From positions 3,968,001-4,032,000 of the forward strand of contig NZ_CP092431.1 of assembly GCF_022385335.1 (NCBI RefSeq): DNA of 64,000 nt. Direction: 5' to 3'. Positions 28,368 to 36,356 of the stretch are shown here, one piece after another. The notes below the pieces were generated by a model. That model made no database searches. It had not been told where the DNA came from and saw only the letters and a list, made by a program, of their open reading frames with translations. The translations under genes were made by a program, and so were the position numbers. Each line of letters starts with the position of its first letter. Position 1 is the first letter of the stretch. The DNA is from Streptomyces deccanensis. GTDB taxonomy: Bacteria > Actinomycetota > Actinomycetes > Streptomycetales > Streptomycetaceae.

Positions 28368-28724
28368 TCACGCAGCACGCGCGAGACTTCCCGTGTATTG
28401 GTTGCCGTGCCAGCCTCCCGGATGTCTGCCCTTCGCTGCCTTGTCGCGGTTGTTGTCGAGAGCGTCCCCTATGAACAGGTGTCGTGGGTTCTGACACGGC
28501 GGGTTGTCGCAGGTGTGGCACACGAAGATGTCCGGGTCCAGCTCGTACCCGAGGGCGCGTTCCGCTAGCCACCTGTGCGCCCGCTTCTTCCTACCGCCCA
28601 CCTGGAACTCGCCATACCCCTTCTTCGTGCGGTGACCTTTCCAGGGCCAACAGGCATGGGGGCCACCTGAGATATCGACGTTATCCATCCATCGGGTATA
28701 GGCATCCACATATCGATTGCTCAT
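28368..28724 (-). CDS. HNH endonuclease
   Basis: 118 residues of the phage HNH_3 type: zinc-binding CHTCDNPPCQNPRHL with the catalytic HNH core (AHRWLAERALGYELDP, VCHTC, NPRHLFIGDALDNNRDKAAKGRH). HNH proteins of this class accompany terminases and help cut DNA at packaging in several tailed phages, and others are mobile nickases. It is leftward, unlike its flanks, so a free-standing homing nuclease remains possible. Confidence 0.88.
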   Translation of the reverse strand: MSNRYVDAYTRWMDNVDISGGPHACWPWKGHRTKKGYGEFQVGGRKKRAHRWLAERALGYELDPDIFVCHTCDNPPCQNPRHLFIGDALDNNRDKAAKGRHPGGWHGNQYTGSLARAA

Positions 28725-28862
28725 GAATCCACGCTATCCGCGATATTGCGGTTTCCCCACGTCGCGCGCCATATACATTGCTTGACACAGAGTTGTCAAG
28801 AATCCTATTCTTATTGCACGTGCAACCATGCAAAATCCATTCGACCGAAAGGAGGAGAAGTC
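28725..28862. other. AT-rich divergent promoter region
   Basis: 138 bp with the sequence TTGACA near 28791 and an AT-rich stretch (AGAATCCTATTCTTATT, around 28799-28814), far below the local GC level. It probably holds the rightward promoter for the 28863 operon and the leftward one for the HNH gene. Confidence 0.45.
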
Positions 28863-29324
28863 GTGGCCGAGGGAAAGCCGAGCAGGTCGAAGCCGCGCAA
28901 GCCGGATGCCCCATTGGGCGCTGGCACTCTGAATGCGGCCGAGCTGGACGCGCAGGCGGAAGAGGTCTACGCCCTCCACAAGAAGGGCAATTCCGCTATC
29001 GCCATCGGTCGCTCCATGGGCCTGACCAAGGATGTGGTGGAACGCCGCATCGCTCGGGCTCGGAAGAACTTGGGTTCAGACTCGGCGGATGACATGCGCC
29101 TGGATCGTGAGTCTTCGCTCACCGACATGGTCCGCGAGGCCCACGAGAACCTGGCCAATGCCGAGACCGTGGCGGAGCGGAATGCCTGTGTGCGCACCAT
29201 CGCGGATCTGAACATGAAGCTGGCAAAGCTCCTCGGTCTGGAAGTCCCTGCCAAGATCACGCTTGAGATGGAAGACGCGGTAACGCTCTTCCACACCAAG
29301 CCTGATCCGGTTTGGGGTGACTGA
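28863..29324 (+). CDS. HTH protein resembling small terminase subunit
   Basis: 153 residues from a GTG start with a full AAAGGAGG site. A basic N-terminal tail (PSRSKPRKP) precedes a helix-turn-helix (ALHKKGNSAIAIGRSMGLTKDVVERRIARA) and a helical C-terminal region ending KLAKLLGLEVPAKITLEMED, a layout seen in phage small terminase subunits that mark DNA for packaging. Sequence identity to a named family is not certain. No large terminase follows, so if it is a terminase subunit it would have to pair with the enzyme of another phage. Confidence 0.6.
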   Translation: MAEGKPSRSKPRKPDAPLGAGTLNAAELDAQAEEVYALHKKGNSAIAIGRSMGLTKDVVERRIARARKNLGSDSADDMRLDRESSLTDMVREAHENLANAETVAERNACVRTIADLNMKLAKLLGLEVPAKITLEMEDAVTLFHTKPDPVWGD

Positions 29325-29326
29325 CT

Positions 29327-30037
29327 ATGCCTCTCCGTTCGATGCAGGAACTCAGGCGACGCGCTCAGGCTGGTGTGGAAGTTTGCCGAACTCACGGCCC
29401 GAGCTGCAAGAAGTACCCTGATCATCCGGCCGTGCAAGAGCGGCAGAGGTGGCACTGGGAATCGAGCAGGGGTCTAGCGGAGATGGTCCGGACGGGCCAC
29501 CTGTTGGGCCGGTTGAAAGAGCTGGCGGACGCCGGTTACACAGTGCCCGAGGAATTCACTCGCGGGAATGAGGACCCGCCGCAGGGTGAAAGGGTCCGTC
29601 TGTTCTTCGAGCGGTACGACTTGGGCAATCACTTCCGCTCGGACGAGCCGTATGTGGAACCTTCCTGCAATACGCGGAAACTCTCGGATGAGGAGATCCG
29701 CCAGCGCAAGGAATGGGCGGCCGAGGTCAAAGCGGCTCGGTTGAAGAAGAACGAGCCCGACCCTCTCCCGCCGTGGGAGGGATTCACCCCAGAGGGATTG
29801 GCGGAGCTGAGGAAGGCTCTCGGTCAGGGAGTCGAGGGCCGAGACGAACCCAAGTACCGGGAGCTCCGGGAACAGTTCCGCCTGGGGCGTGAGGCGGAGA
29901 AGGCCGCTCGGGTCTTGGTTCTCAAGGCCGACGAGGAATTGGCTCGGAAGATGAGCGAGGCCCTGGCGACGTGGGTGAACCTGCCGCCTCGGAATTCGCG
30001 CCACACCACACCAGCCGCTTTCGAGGAAGAGGAGTAG
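29327..30037 (+). CDS. Hypothetical protein of the element
   Basis: 236 residues, charged, mostly helical, with no recognised domain. A possible metal site CRTHGPSCKKYPDHP lies at residues 20-34. It starts 2 bp after the preceding stop, so it is coupled to it. Two GGTGTGG-like copies lie at its start. Confidence 0.7.
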   Translation: MPLRSMQELRRRAQAGVEVCRTHGPSCKKYPDHPAVQERQRWHWESSRGLAEMVRTGHLLGRLKELADAGYTVPEEFTRGNEDPPQGERVRLFFERYDLGNHFRSDEPYVEPSCNTRKLSDEEIRQRKEWAAEVKAARLKKNEPDPLPPWEGFTPEGLAELRKALGQGVEGRDEPKYRELREQFRLGREAEKAARVLVLKADEELARKMSEALATWVNLPPRNSRHTTPAAFEEEE

Positions 30038-30042
30038 GAACC

Positions 30043-30615
30043 ATGGCCGACAAGGTCACTCAGCAACTGTGGAACCGGCTGATAGCGGGAACGTCTCCCA
30101 GCCGTTTCGAGTCGCGGGAGCCGAAGGGCGACGCCACGACGCGTGAGATCCAGCGTCAGATGCGTGGCAGCACGGACTACAGCAGCGTCCACGAGGCCAA
30201 CGCGAAGGGGCGGCAGGAGCACGAGCGGGACGTCCGTACCCGTGCTCGTGCGCTCGCCAACCAGGGTGTGCCGCACCCGGAGGCGACGGCCCGTCAGCAG
30301 ATCGCCAGGGAGGCGCAGGAGAGCGCGCGGCGCGACCAGCAGCGCCAGACGTTCGAGGCCATGAGCCAGTCGGCCGAGAGGGACCGCCAGCGGGCCGAGT
30401 GGGAGCAGCGAGCCAACCGGCCGCTGCGTGCCGACCGCGCTCCCGAGCCGGGAACGCCCTACGTCTCGCCGGAGGGTCAGACCGCCCGCCGTGACCGCGT
30501 CTCGGAACGTCTCATGGCCCAGGCGAACGGGACGGTCTGGCACCTCTACCAGCAGGAAGCCGACGACAAGTTGGTCTCCGAGCTGCGTGCCATCGCCGAC
30601 GGCGAGCACCTGTAG
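30043..30615 (+). CDS. Hypothetical coiled-coil protein of the element
   Basis: 190 residues, rich in Gln, Arg and Glu, with long predicted helices (residues ~60-130) that could form a coiled coil or a scaffold. GGAGTAGGAA precedes the ATG. No domain recognised; a scaffold or adaptor role in particle assembly is only a guess. Confidence 0.68.
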   Translation: MADKVTQQLWNRLIAGTSPSRFESREPKGDATTREIQRQMRGSTDYSSVHEANAKGRQEHERDVRTRARALANQGVPHPEATARQQIAREAQESARRDQQRQTFEAMSQSAERDRQRAEWEQRANRPLRADRAPEPGTPYVSPEGQTARRDRVSERLMAQANGTVWHLYQQEADDKLVSELRAIADGEHL

Positions 30616-30683
30616 CCGGCCGACTGCACCACCCACGTATCACCGTCCGACCGCTCAACCGCGTAACGAAAGAGGTACCCGAG

Positions 30684-30887
30684 ATGGCCAGCGTCACCAT
30701 GCACGTGGACGACTTCATCGCTTACAGCCAGCTCCTTCTCGACGGCCAGGGCCGTCAGCAGGTGGGAGCCCAGGTCATCGCCGCCGCGTCCGCCAAGTCC
30801 GGCGGAGCCGAGCCGTACGACCCGTCCGTGACCATCAAGGGCCAGGTCACCGACCGCGCCCTCGCCGCCATCGCGGCGGCGTCGTGA
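30684..30887 (+). CDS. Small hypothetical protein
   Basis: 67 residues, MASVTMHVDDFIAYSQLLLDG start, Ala-rich end. AAGAGG lies 10 nt upstream. The stop overlaps the next GTG start (GTGA). Confidence 0.6.
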   Translation: MASVTMHVDDFIAYSQLLLDGQGRQQVGAQVIAAASAKSGGAEPYDPSVTIKGQVTDRALAAIAAAS

Positions 30888-31120
30888 AGGTCCGTGAGGC
30901 TCGGGAGAAGGTACTCGCCGTCCTCGGCGAGAGCCCGACGGGCGGGATGGAATACGGGAGCTTCTTCGAGGCGCTCCCTGGCCTCTCCCTCAACGCCGTG
31001 CCTCGGCTTCTCGGCCGGATGCTCGACCGTGGCGAGATCGAGGTCGACAGCGTGTACCGGTGCCTGATCCTGCCCGGTCAGTACGTGGACTCTCACCGTC
31101 TGTATCGCGCGCGGGCCTGA
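30884..31120 (+). CDS. Small winged-helix-like protein
   Basis: 78 residues from GTG, 4-bp overlap with the preceding gene. Helices KVLAVLGESPTGG..., SLNAVPRLLGRMLDRGEIEV and the strand pair VYRCLILP resemble a winged helix. It may regulate transcription inside the element. Confidence 0.6.
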   Translation: MKVREAREKVLAVLGESPTGGMEYGSFFEALPGLSLNAVPRLLGRMLDRGEIEVDSVYRCLILPGQYVDSHRLYRARA

Positions 31121-31130
31121 CACACAGACC

Positions 31131-31332
31131 GGCTGGGTGTGGGAGTTGTCCTGGGGCATGGCCATGGCCCCACCCGGGTCGCTGCCCGGAGGGATATCCA
31201 GCGCTCCCACACCCAGCCTTTCAACTCCCGGTCCCTGATTGTCGTCGGCCAGCCGGGACGACTCGGTTCGATGGGTGCCGAGTCATGAGGCTGGGTGTGG
31301 CAGTTCCTTGGGTGGCTGCCATGCCCAGCCTC
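31131..31332 (+). ncRNA. Multi-hairpin structured region (candidate ncRNA or leader)
   Basis: A 15-bp perfect stem (31131-31145 with 31204-31218) closes three inner palindromes: GGGGC...GCCCC, CCGGG...CCCGG and GGATATCC. Then come GACTCGG/CCGAGTC (31260-31266, 31278-31284) and a two-part stem GAGGCTGGG+TGGCAG / CTGCCA+CCCAGCCTC (31287-31332). The outer stems contain the nonamer TGGGTGTGG. No coding frame fits. It sits upstream of the tail-like genes. Confidence 0.6.
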
Positions 31333-31363
31333 TTCACGTATCCGAATCCGCGGGAGTTGGGAA

Positions 31364-31669
31364 ATGACCACCACCATCAGTGACGATCTCGTTGTGTCGG
31401 GCGCACTCAGTGCGGCCAACATCCTGTTCGGCTCTGTGCTCATGAGCCCGCAGACCAACACGGCCACGGCCTCTGAGGTCAAGGTCAACCACGTCGGGAC
31501 CAACGAACCGGTGGTCCTTCTCACGGCTCATTCGGCTTATCCGTGGGCCCGTGTCCGTGAAGTGGGTTACCGCTTCTCGACACCGACCGGATTCACCGCC
31601 TACATCTTCCGAACCAGCGACGTGGACACCAACGTCCACTGGCTGTCCTGGCAGGAGTTCACAGGATGA
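31364..31669 (+). CDS. Phage tail/receptor-binding-like protein
   Basis: 101 residues. The start TTTISDDLVVSGALSAANI and the beta-rich end ...FTAYIFRTSDVDTNVHWLSWQEF resemble the repeat-strand, WLA-ending domains (H-type-lectin-like) found at the tips of tail fibres. A GGGAG site precedes the ATG; the stop overlaps the next ATG. Confidence 0.62.
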   Translation: MTTTISDDLVVSGALSAANILFGSVLMSPQTNTATASEVKVNHVGTNEPVVLLTAHSAYPWARVREVGYRFSTPTGFTAYIFRTSDVDTNVHWLSWQEFTG

Positions 31670-31935
31670 AGCGCTCCGAGTACGAGGCACTGGCCGCGGA
31701 GTTCCGCTCCACCCTGGAGGCCATCTCACAGAAGCCACGGGACGAACAGGTCTGGCCGGAGTATGAGGACTGGCTGTCGATCCCCGGCACCAGCACCTGT
31801 ACCACACCCACCTGTCGGGCGTTCGGCATTCCCGATCCGGTGACCTTGCACGAGAACGCCGACGGTATCTTCCGCGGTCAGTGCGGGTTGTGCCAGGAAC
31901 CCATCACCCCCGTGCCTGTGTTCGAGGAGGACTGA
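31666..31935 (+). CDS. Zinc-binding small phage protein
   Basis: 89 residues with CTTPTC (about 45-50) and CGLC (73-76), a four-Cys zinc site. Similar small proteins lie among tail genes of actinophages. ATGA and TGATG overlaps couple it to both neighbours. Confidence 0.68.
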   Translation: MKRSEYEALAAEFRSTLEAISQKPRDEQVWPEYEDWLSIPGTSTCTTPTCRAFGIPDPVTLHENADGIFRGQCGLCQEPITPVPVFEED

Positions 31936-32897
31936 TGGCTGGCTCCGGTTCGAGTCGCAAGGCTCACGACTTCCTCCGCGTCATCAAGGGTTTCACTGAG
32001 GCCAACTCCGCCTCTGACGTGGAGAACCGTCCCATTCGCCTGGGCCGTATCGATTTCAATTACGACCCGGCAGACTTCTTGGGCGGCATCAACCCTCGTG
32101 TTCTGTTCGACGGGGAGAAGGTTGTTTCTCAGAAGCGGTACACGGTCATGTCGGGCTACTACCCGCTCCCTGGCGCCAGGGTTGTTCTTATCCCGGTGGG
32201 CACCACCTACATGATCATCGGCGCTGTGGACGCCGCTCCTCAAGATCCACAGGTGGACATCTTCACCGACAACGACACATGGGATAAGACTCCCGGCGCA
32301 CGCATGGTGAGAATCCAGGTGCAGGCCGGAGGGGGCGGAGGTGGAGGAATCCTTTCCGCTACCAACTCGGGAGAAGCGGGAGCCTCGGGCGGGGGTGGCG
32401 GAGGTGGCTATGCCGAGTCGTGGCTTTCTGCCAATTCAGTGGGAACCTCCGAGACTGTCACCGTGGGTACTGGCGGAGCTGGGGGTGCAGCGGGCTCCAA
32501 CAATGGGACCAACGGCGGGGACTCTTCTTTCGGCACCCTCGTGGTAGCTGGTGGAGGCGAAGGTGGGATAGCCCAGACAGCGGCTCGGAGTTCTACCGCC
32601 AACCTCGTCATCGGCGGTGGTGTGGGAGGTACCGGAACCACTGGGGATCTCCTGATCCAGGGAGACGACGGCGGCAACGGCCGCGTAGCTGGCGGCAATG
32701 TCTCGTCTGACGGCTGGGGCGGCGGATCGGTACTCGGCGGTCAACGTCGCGGCGTTGCCACTGTTGCGGGAGCCTCCGGCACTTCCGGTCGACTCTATGG
32801 AGGCGGCGGGGGCGGCGGTATTGCCGAGTCTTCCACCTCTGCATTCGCGGGTGGCAATGGCGCCGCTGGCATCGTCATCGTGACCACATACTTCTAG
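31935..32897 (+). CDS. Glycine-rich tail-fibre-like protein
   Basis: 320 residues. After a ~115-residue folded N-terminus (RLGRIDFNYDPADFLGG, GTTYMIIGAVD) comes a Gly-rich region (GGGGGG blocks, GGAGGAAG, AGGGEGG) ending GNGAAGIVIVTTYF. This is typical of glycine-rich tail fibre or minor tail proteins, where polyglycine helices form the tip. The typical C-terminal motif (GxGAxGxVIxxY) is complete. It shows that the element keeps a host-recognition gene although the other virion genes are missing. Confidence 0.78.
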   Translation: MAGSGSSRKAHDFLRVIKGFTEANSASDVENRPIRLGRIDFNYDPADFLGGINPRVLFDGEKVVSQKRYTVMSGYYPLPGARVVLIPVGTTYMIIGAVDAAPQDPQVDIFTDNDTWDKTPGARMVRIQVQAGGGGGGGILSATNSGEAGASGGGGGGGYAESWLSANSVGTSETVTVGTGGAGGAAGSNNGTNGGDSSFGTLVVAGGGEGGIAQTAARSSTANLVIGGGVGGTGTTGDLLIQGDDGGNGRVAGGNVSSDGWGGGSVLGGQRRGVATVAGASGTSGRLYGGGGGGGIAESSTSAFAGGNGAAGIVIVTTYF

Positions 32898-32905
32898 GGG
32901 CCTCC

Positions 32906-33151
32906 GTGAGCGACATGGCAAGAGAAGACGTTGAGCGGCTGGTCCGCATCGAAGCCAAGTTGGATGACCTCCTGACACGACAAACCGAGGACCGTACCGA
33001 CCACGGCACGGACGTTCGCCAGCTACAGGGCGAGATCGAGACCACGGAACAGCGCGTGGGCTCACTGGAGAACTGGCGCTATGCCATCGTTGCCGCACTT
33101 CTGATGGGGGCAGGCGGGACCGTTGCCGCCGTCAACTCGGTCCCGAAGTAA
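32906..33151 (+). CDS. Holin-like small membrane protein
   Basis: 81 residues from GTG: a coiled-coil (VERLVRIEAKLDDLLTRQTEDRTD) followed by one C-terminal transmembrane helix (YAIVAALLMGAGGTVAAV). This matches the single-helix phage proteins found next to lysins and tail genes in actinophages. No lysin gene is present, so function as a holin is uncertain. Confidence 0.65.
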   Translation: MSDMAREDVERLVRIEAKLDDLLTRQTEDRTDHGTDVRQLQGEIETTEQRVGSLENWRYAIVAALLMGAGGTVAAVNSVPK

Positions 33152-33160
33152 CCACGATTC

Positions 33161-33199
33161 AGCCCCCAGACCATGACAACCACTGGTCTCGGGGCTTTC
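33161..33199 (+). terminator. Terminator after holin-like gene
   Basis: AGCCCC-c-AGACCA / TGGTCT-c-GGGGCT, 10-nt loop, followed by TTCT. Confidence 0.85.
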
Positions 33200-33509
33200 T
33201 GGTGGAATCGCTCTGTGCGCTTCTCGGGCGCCCTCTCGTCTCGCGCGTCTCTCTGTGTCGGCGAGCGCTGCTCAGCGCCGTACAGGCGCTTCTAGACGCC
33301 CTAACTACGTACACACTCAGTGCGTACGAACACGCGAGAAGTACGAGCGCTGAGCTATTCCGCATTCATCACGGTGCTAATCTTCCGGCCGGTAACTTAA
33401 TGTGTCACAGATCACATTCGGCAGACATCCGCACTCATTTTGGTGCGCGGAATTCAGCTCTCTACGCTTTTGGTATCACCAAATACCGAACGAGCGGGAG
33501 GCGGCTAAA
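33200..33509. promoter_or_regulatory. AT-richer promoter region with palindrome
   Basis: 310 bp without a gene. It holds CGTACACACT-C-AGTGCGTACG (33308-33328, 9 of 10 pairs) inside the stretch shared with 28328-28359, and the shared GTACGAGCGC (33341-33350). GGTAT/ATACC and other short dyads lie near 33470-33485. It likely carries the promoter for 33510 and the replication gene. Confidence 0.5.
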
Positions 33510-33731
33510 ATGCCGAAGGGCATGATCAACCATCACGGATGCGACCACGAACTAACCAGCTATGCCCGCACCCTGTGCCGCTTGGAGATGAGGCATGAGG
33601 AGTGCGACCATCCCATGACGGTGTGGGCGGCCAAGCTCTGCGACCGAGCCCGCGACGACCACGGCGAGTGCCAGCACGACATGACCCACGGCGAGATGAA
33701 CAAGTGCCAGCGTGCGCAGGAAAAGGAATAG
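33510..33731 (+). CDS. Three-repeat HxxCxHx9C small protein
   Basis: 73 residues made of three copies of one unit: HHGCDHELTSYARTLCR, HEECDHPMTVWAAKLCD, HGECQHDMTHGEMNKCQ. Each has H-x2-C-x-H-x9-C, four spaced ligands that could bind one zinc each. Unit spacing is ~22 residues. GGGAGG lies before the ATG. Its stop lies inside the terminator stem at 33728. Unknown function; a nucleic-acid-binding or structural role is possible. Confidence 0.75.
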   Translation: MPKGMINHHGCDHELTSYARTLCRLEMRHEECDHPMTVWAAKLCDRARDDHGECQHDMTHGEMNKCQRAQEKE

Positions 33732-33757
33732 GGCGGAGCCGAGGAACTCCGCCCTAT
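33728..33757 (+). terminator. Terminator overlapping the stop codon
   Basis: ATAGGGCGGAG / CTCCGCCCTAT, perfect 11-bp stem with 8-nt loop; the TAG stop is part of the stem. Confidence 0.75.
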
Positions 33758-33817
33758 CTACCACACCAACCGAGGGTTCGAGGATGAGCACTCCGACGAA
33801 CCGAGAGAGGATGAGCT

Positions 33818-35206
33818 GTGCACGACTCTACTGCACGCGCTGACGGCAAGGGAAACGACGAATTGGGGGATGGGTACGACCCGTCCGGCGACGTCCACAT
33901 GATCCCGGACGACAGGAAGAAAGGCGGGTTCCTTCTCGTCTCTCGGGAGGACATCGAGGCCGCGCACGAAGCGGCATTGGAGATCGAGGCAGACTGGGCA
34001 CGGGAAGAGCAAGAGTCGCTGGAATTCAACGCGAGGGTGGAGCAGTACAAGAAGGACCTTGCGTCATTCCCACCCAGCGAGGATGACATCAAGCTGGCTA
34101 ATGCACTTCGCCGCGCGGGCTACCTTTCCGACACCGAGGTAGACCCTCAGGGCAGGGGGGTGGTGCTATGGCCGCCGCCAGCATTCGAGATCGAGGCCGC
34201 AGCGGCAGCGCACTCCCGTGACCGGATGGGCGGTGACGGCTCGGATGAGGATGAGCCTGCCAAGTTGGGTGTGGGACAGTTCGCGGACGACCCGAGCCGG
34301 TACCTGTTCTACAAGGGGCGGGATAACTCGGTGTTCGGCCCGTGGGACTCCGGTAAGACATGGCTACTCATTGCCGTGGCCGCTGAGTTCGTGCGCCAGG
34401 GTCAGCACGTGGTGTTCCTCAACTTCGAGCAGAACACCGTGGCCGACCTCAAGGGCCGGATGCGCAAGGTGGGCGTTACCAAGGCGTGGGTGGAAGCGTT
34501 CTTCCACGTCTACGACCACCCCGACGAGGCGCCCGAGGTTAGCGAGCCGGTGGCTCTCGTCGTCCTGGATGCTCTGAACCCGGCGATTAACCACGTGGGC
34601 AAAAACACCAACGATTCCGCCGGTCCGAACCTCGTCTATCGCACGTACCTCCGTCCGCTGCGTGACGCTAATCCACAGATGACCTCGGTCATCCTGGATC
34701 ACCCGAACAAGGACAACGACAAGAGCGAGGGCGGCACAGGCCGGAAGGGTGAGATCACCCAGGCGGTTAAGTACCGGATGGCCAACACCGAGCGGTCTCG
34801 CGTCGGCACGCGCGGATACTCGACTCTGTTCCTGGTCAAGGACAACACGGGAGAGGTCGACGCGGAAAAGGGTGACCCGGTCGCCTATGTGGTGCGTGAC
34901 AGCTCCCAGGATCGGGACGCCATCACCGTTCAGATCCTCTCGCAGGAGCCGAACAAGAAGGGCGAGACCGCTACGGAGGGAAATGAGCGGCGCAGCGTCC
35001 GCGAGATCGCCGAGTCCGTTCTCAGGCTCCAGGGCCCTCTTACTGATCAACAGTGGATCAGCCTAACCAAGGAAGAGGTAAGGGCCGCCTATCCCGGCTG
35101 GGACGATAGGCAGGTGAGCAAGAACGCCGGGCAGGGCCGTTACGAGACTCGGCAGAATGACAAGGCCCAGAAGAACGACGACGGTCTATGGGAGTACGCG
35201 CCCTAA
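33818..35206 (+). CDS. RepA-like AAA ATPase/helicase
   Basis: 462 residues from GTG. The first ~160 residues are acidic and helical. A RecA-fold ATPase follows: Walker A FGPWDSGKT (173-181), Walker B ALVVLDAL (about 247-254), a motif near SVILDHPNKD, and a C-terminal winged-helix-like part (RSVREIAESVLRLQGPLTDQQW). The family (RSF1010 RepA-type, AAA_25) includes replicative helicases of plasmids and phages. An iteron cluster 650 bp downstream makes a replication module likely. A nonamer copy (34266-34274) lies inside the gene. Confidence 0.82.
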   Translation: MHDSTARADGKGNDELGDGYDPSGDVHMIPDDRKKGGFLLVSREDIEAAHEAALEIEADWAREEQESLEFNARVEQYKKDLASFPPSEDDIKLANALRRAGYLSDTEVDPQGRGVVLWPPPAFEIEAAAAAHSRDRMGGDGSDEDEPAKLGVGQFADDPSRYLFYKGRDNSVFGPWDSGKTWLLIAVAAEFVRQGQHVVFLNFEQNTVADLKGRMRKVGVTKAWVEAFFHVYDHPDEAPEVSEPVALVVLDALNPAINHVGKNTNDSAGPNLVYRTYLRPLRDANPQMTSVILDHPNKDNDKSEGGTGRKGEITQAVKYRMANTERSRVGTRGYSTLFLVKDNTGEVDAEKGDPVAYVVRDSSQDRDAITVQILSQEPNKKGETATEGNERRSVREIAESVLRLQGPLTDQQWISLTKEEVRAAYPGWDDRQVSKNAGQGRYETRQNDKAQKNDDGLWEYAP

Positions 35207-35288
35207 AGCCACACGGTGCGCAGCCGCAGAACGGCGATTACTGTGCTGCGCACAGTCGTAAAGGCTAGTGAGGGGCAAGGAGCGTCAA

Positions 35289-35459
35289 ATGTTCGAGGGT
35301 GACGAGAAACTGTGGGAAGCATGGCTGAGGCTGACGGAGGGAACGGGTCTGACCATCTCGCAGCGTGGGCGTGCATTCCTGAGTCTCATGGCGTGCGTGG
35401 ACGACCGCTATAAGTCGGTGGCACCGAAGGCTGCCCGGCGTCAGGTCGTGGCAGTCTGA
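35289..35459 (+). CDS. Small hypothetical protein
   Basis: 56 residues, mostly helical (MFEGDEKLWEAWLRLTEG), with AAGGAG 6 nt before the ATG. Follows the RepA-like gene by 82 bp. No domain recognised. Confidence 0.55.
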   Translation: MFEGDEKLWEAWLRLTEGTGLTISQRGRAFLSLMACVDDRYKSVAPKAARRQVVAV

Positions 35460-36356
35460 CGCACCACACCGCTGTGCGCGGTGATGTACCGAACCAACTG
35501 GTCCTCGGCTCTTGTGAGTTCGAGGGCCGTTTGGTGGCTGGAGCTCTGAGCGCTTGTCTGGCGAGCCGAAAGAACACGCGTGAGCGTGTCTGTGCTCTCG
35601 CACTGCTGGCGCTCCTGAGAGCTTGTCAGAGCGTCCTAACGGTGCAGTGAGAGTGAGAGACGCGCTCTCGTGTGCGCACGTCGTGAGCGATGTTCGCCGG
35701 CATAGAGATGATCTTGGGCTGTTGGTCGTCGTGCTCCGTCTCGCGCGACAGGGGTTGGGTGTCCTACTCGTGCGCGTGAGCGCGTATTCCGCACGCGCGT
35801 GCGCGCACATGAACCTTTATTGATCTTGATAGCTCTGTCTCTGCGTCTGAGTGTGTCTCTTTCAGAGACACTCACGCAGACAGCATCAGAAACAAGCTCT
35901 GACGCATCTGATCTGCGGAAATGACCGTCAGACGCTCTCTGACGCTCTGACGTTCTGATGCACTCTCTGACGCCAGGAAGGATCAGAGCGAGCGTCAGAA
36001 GAGGTCTTTCTGACGCACTTCTGACGCATCCAGCGCGGGACGTCTCTGATGCACTCTCTGACGCTCTGATGATCTTGAGGCGGGAGCGTGACGAGAGCGT
36101 GCGCGGGAACGTGCGAGATGGAGTCGAGAGCACGACACGGGGTGTGTGGTACAGGTCACATGACCAATTGGCGATCATGGGACCTCCAGGTCAGAGAGTT
36201 ACGTGCGTGGGCCACTTATCAGGGGTGACACTTCGAGCGGACACGGAGAGTGACGGATGCGAGTTGCCGTGAGCGTGGCTGTGGCGGGACTCTTCTGGTG
36301 TCGCCGACAGAGGGTCGGTCGACAGGCGGGAATGACTCGCCGAGGAGGGACGAACC
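35460..36356. other. Large non-coding, repeat-rich segment
   Basis: About 900 bp without a supported gene. It is rich in short repeats (TCTGACGC, GAGCGC, GTGCGC). A cluster of iteron-like repeats and a hairpin lie at 35840-36068 (listed separately). A GGGGTGTGTGG box lies at 36139-36149. Confidence 0.7.
35840..36068. repeat. Iteron cluster with hairpin (candidate replication origin)
   Basis: The hairpin (35840-35880) has arms CTGCGT+GAGTG+TCTCT and AGAGA+CACTC+ACGCAG and a 3-nt loop. From 35897 to 36064 at least seven copies of [C/T]TCTGACG occur (35897, 35937, 35945, 35965, 36008, 36019, 36056), two inverted GTCAGA copies (35926, 35992), and CTCTGATG variants. Iterons plus a stem-loop next to a helicase gene are the usual plan of plasmid and phage origins. 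Confidence 0.65.

Noticed and set aside
28368..28724. HNH gene inside a group I intron or intein
   Set aside because: Flanking sequences do not form a split gene; the HNH gene is free-standing.
31260..31284. tRNA-like T arm (TTCGAT in a hairpin)
   Set aside because: Loop is 11 nt and no acceptor, D or anticodon arms can be formed.
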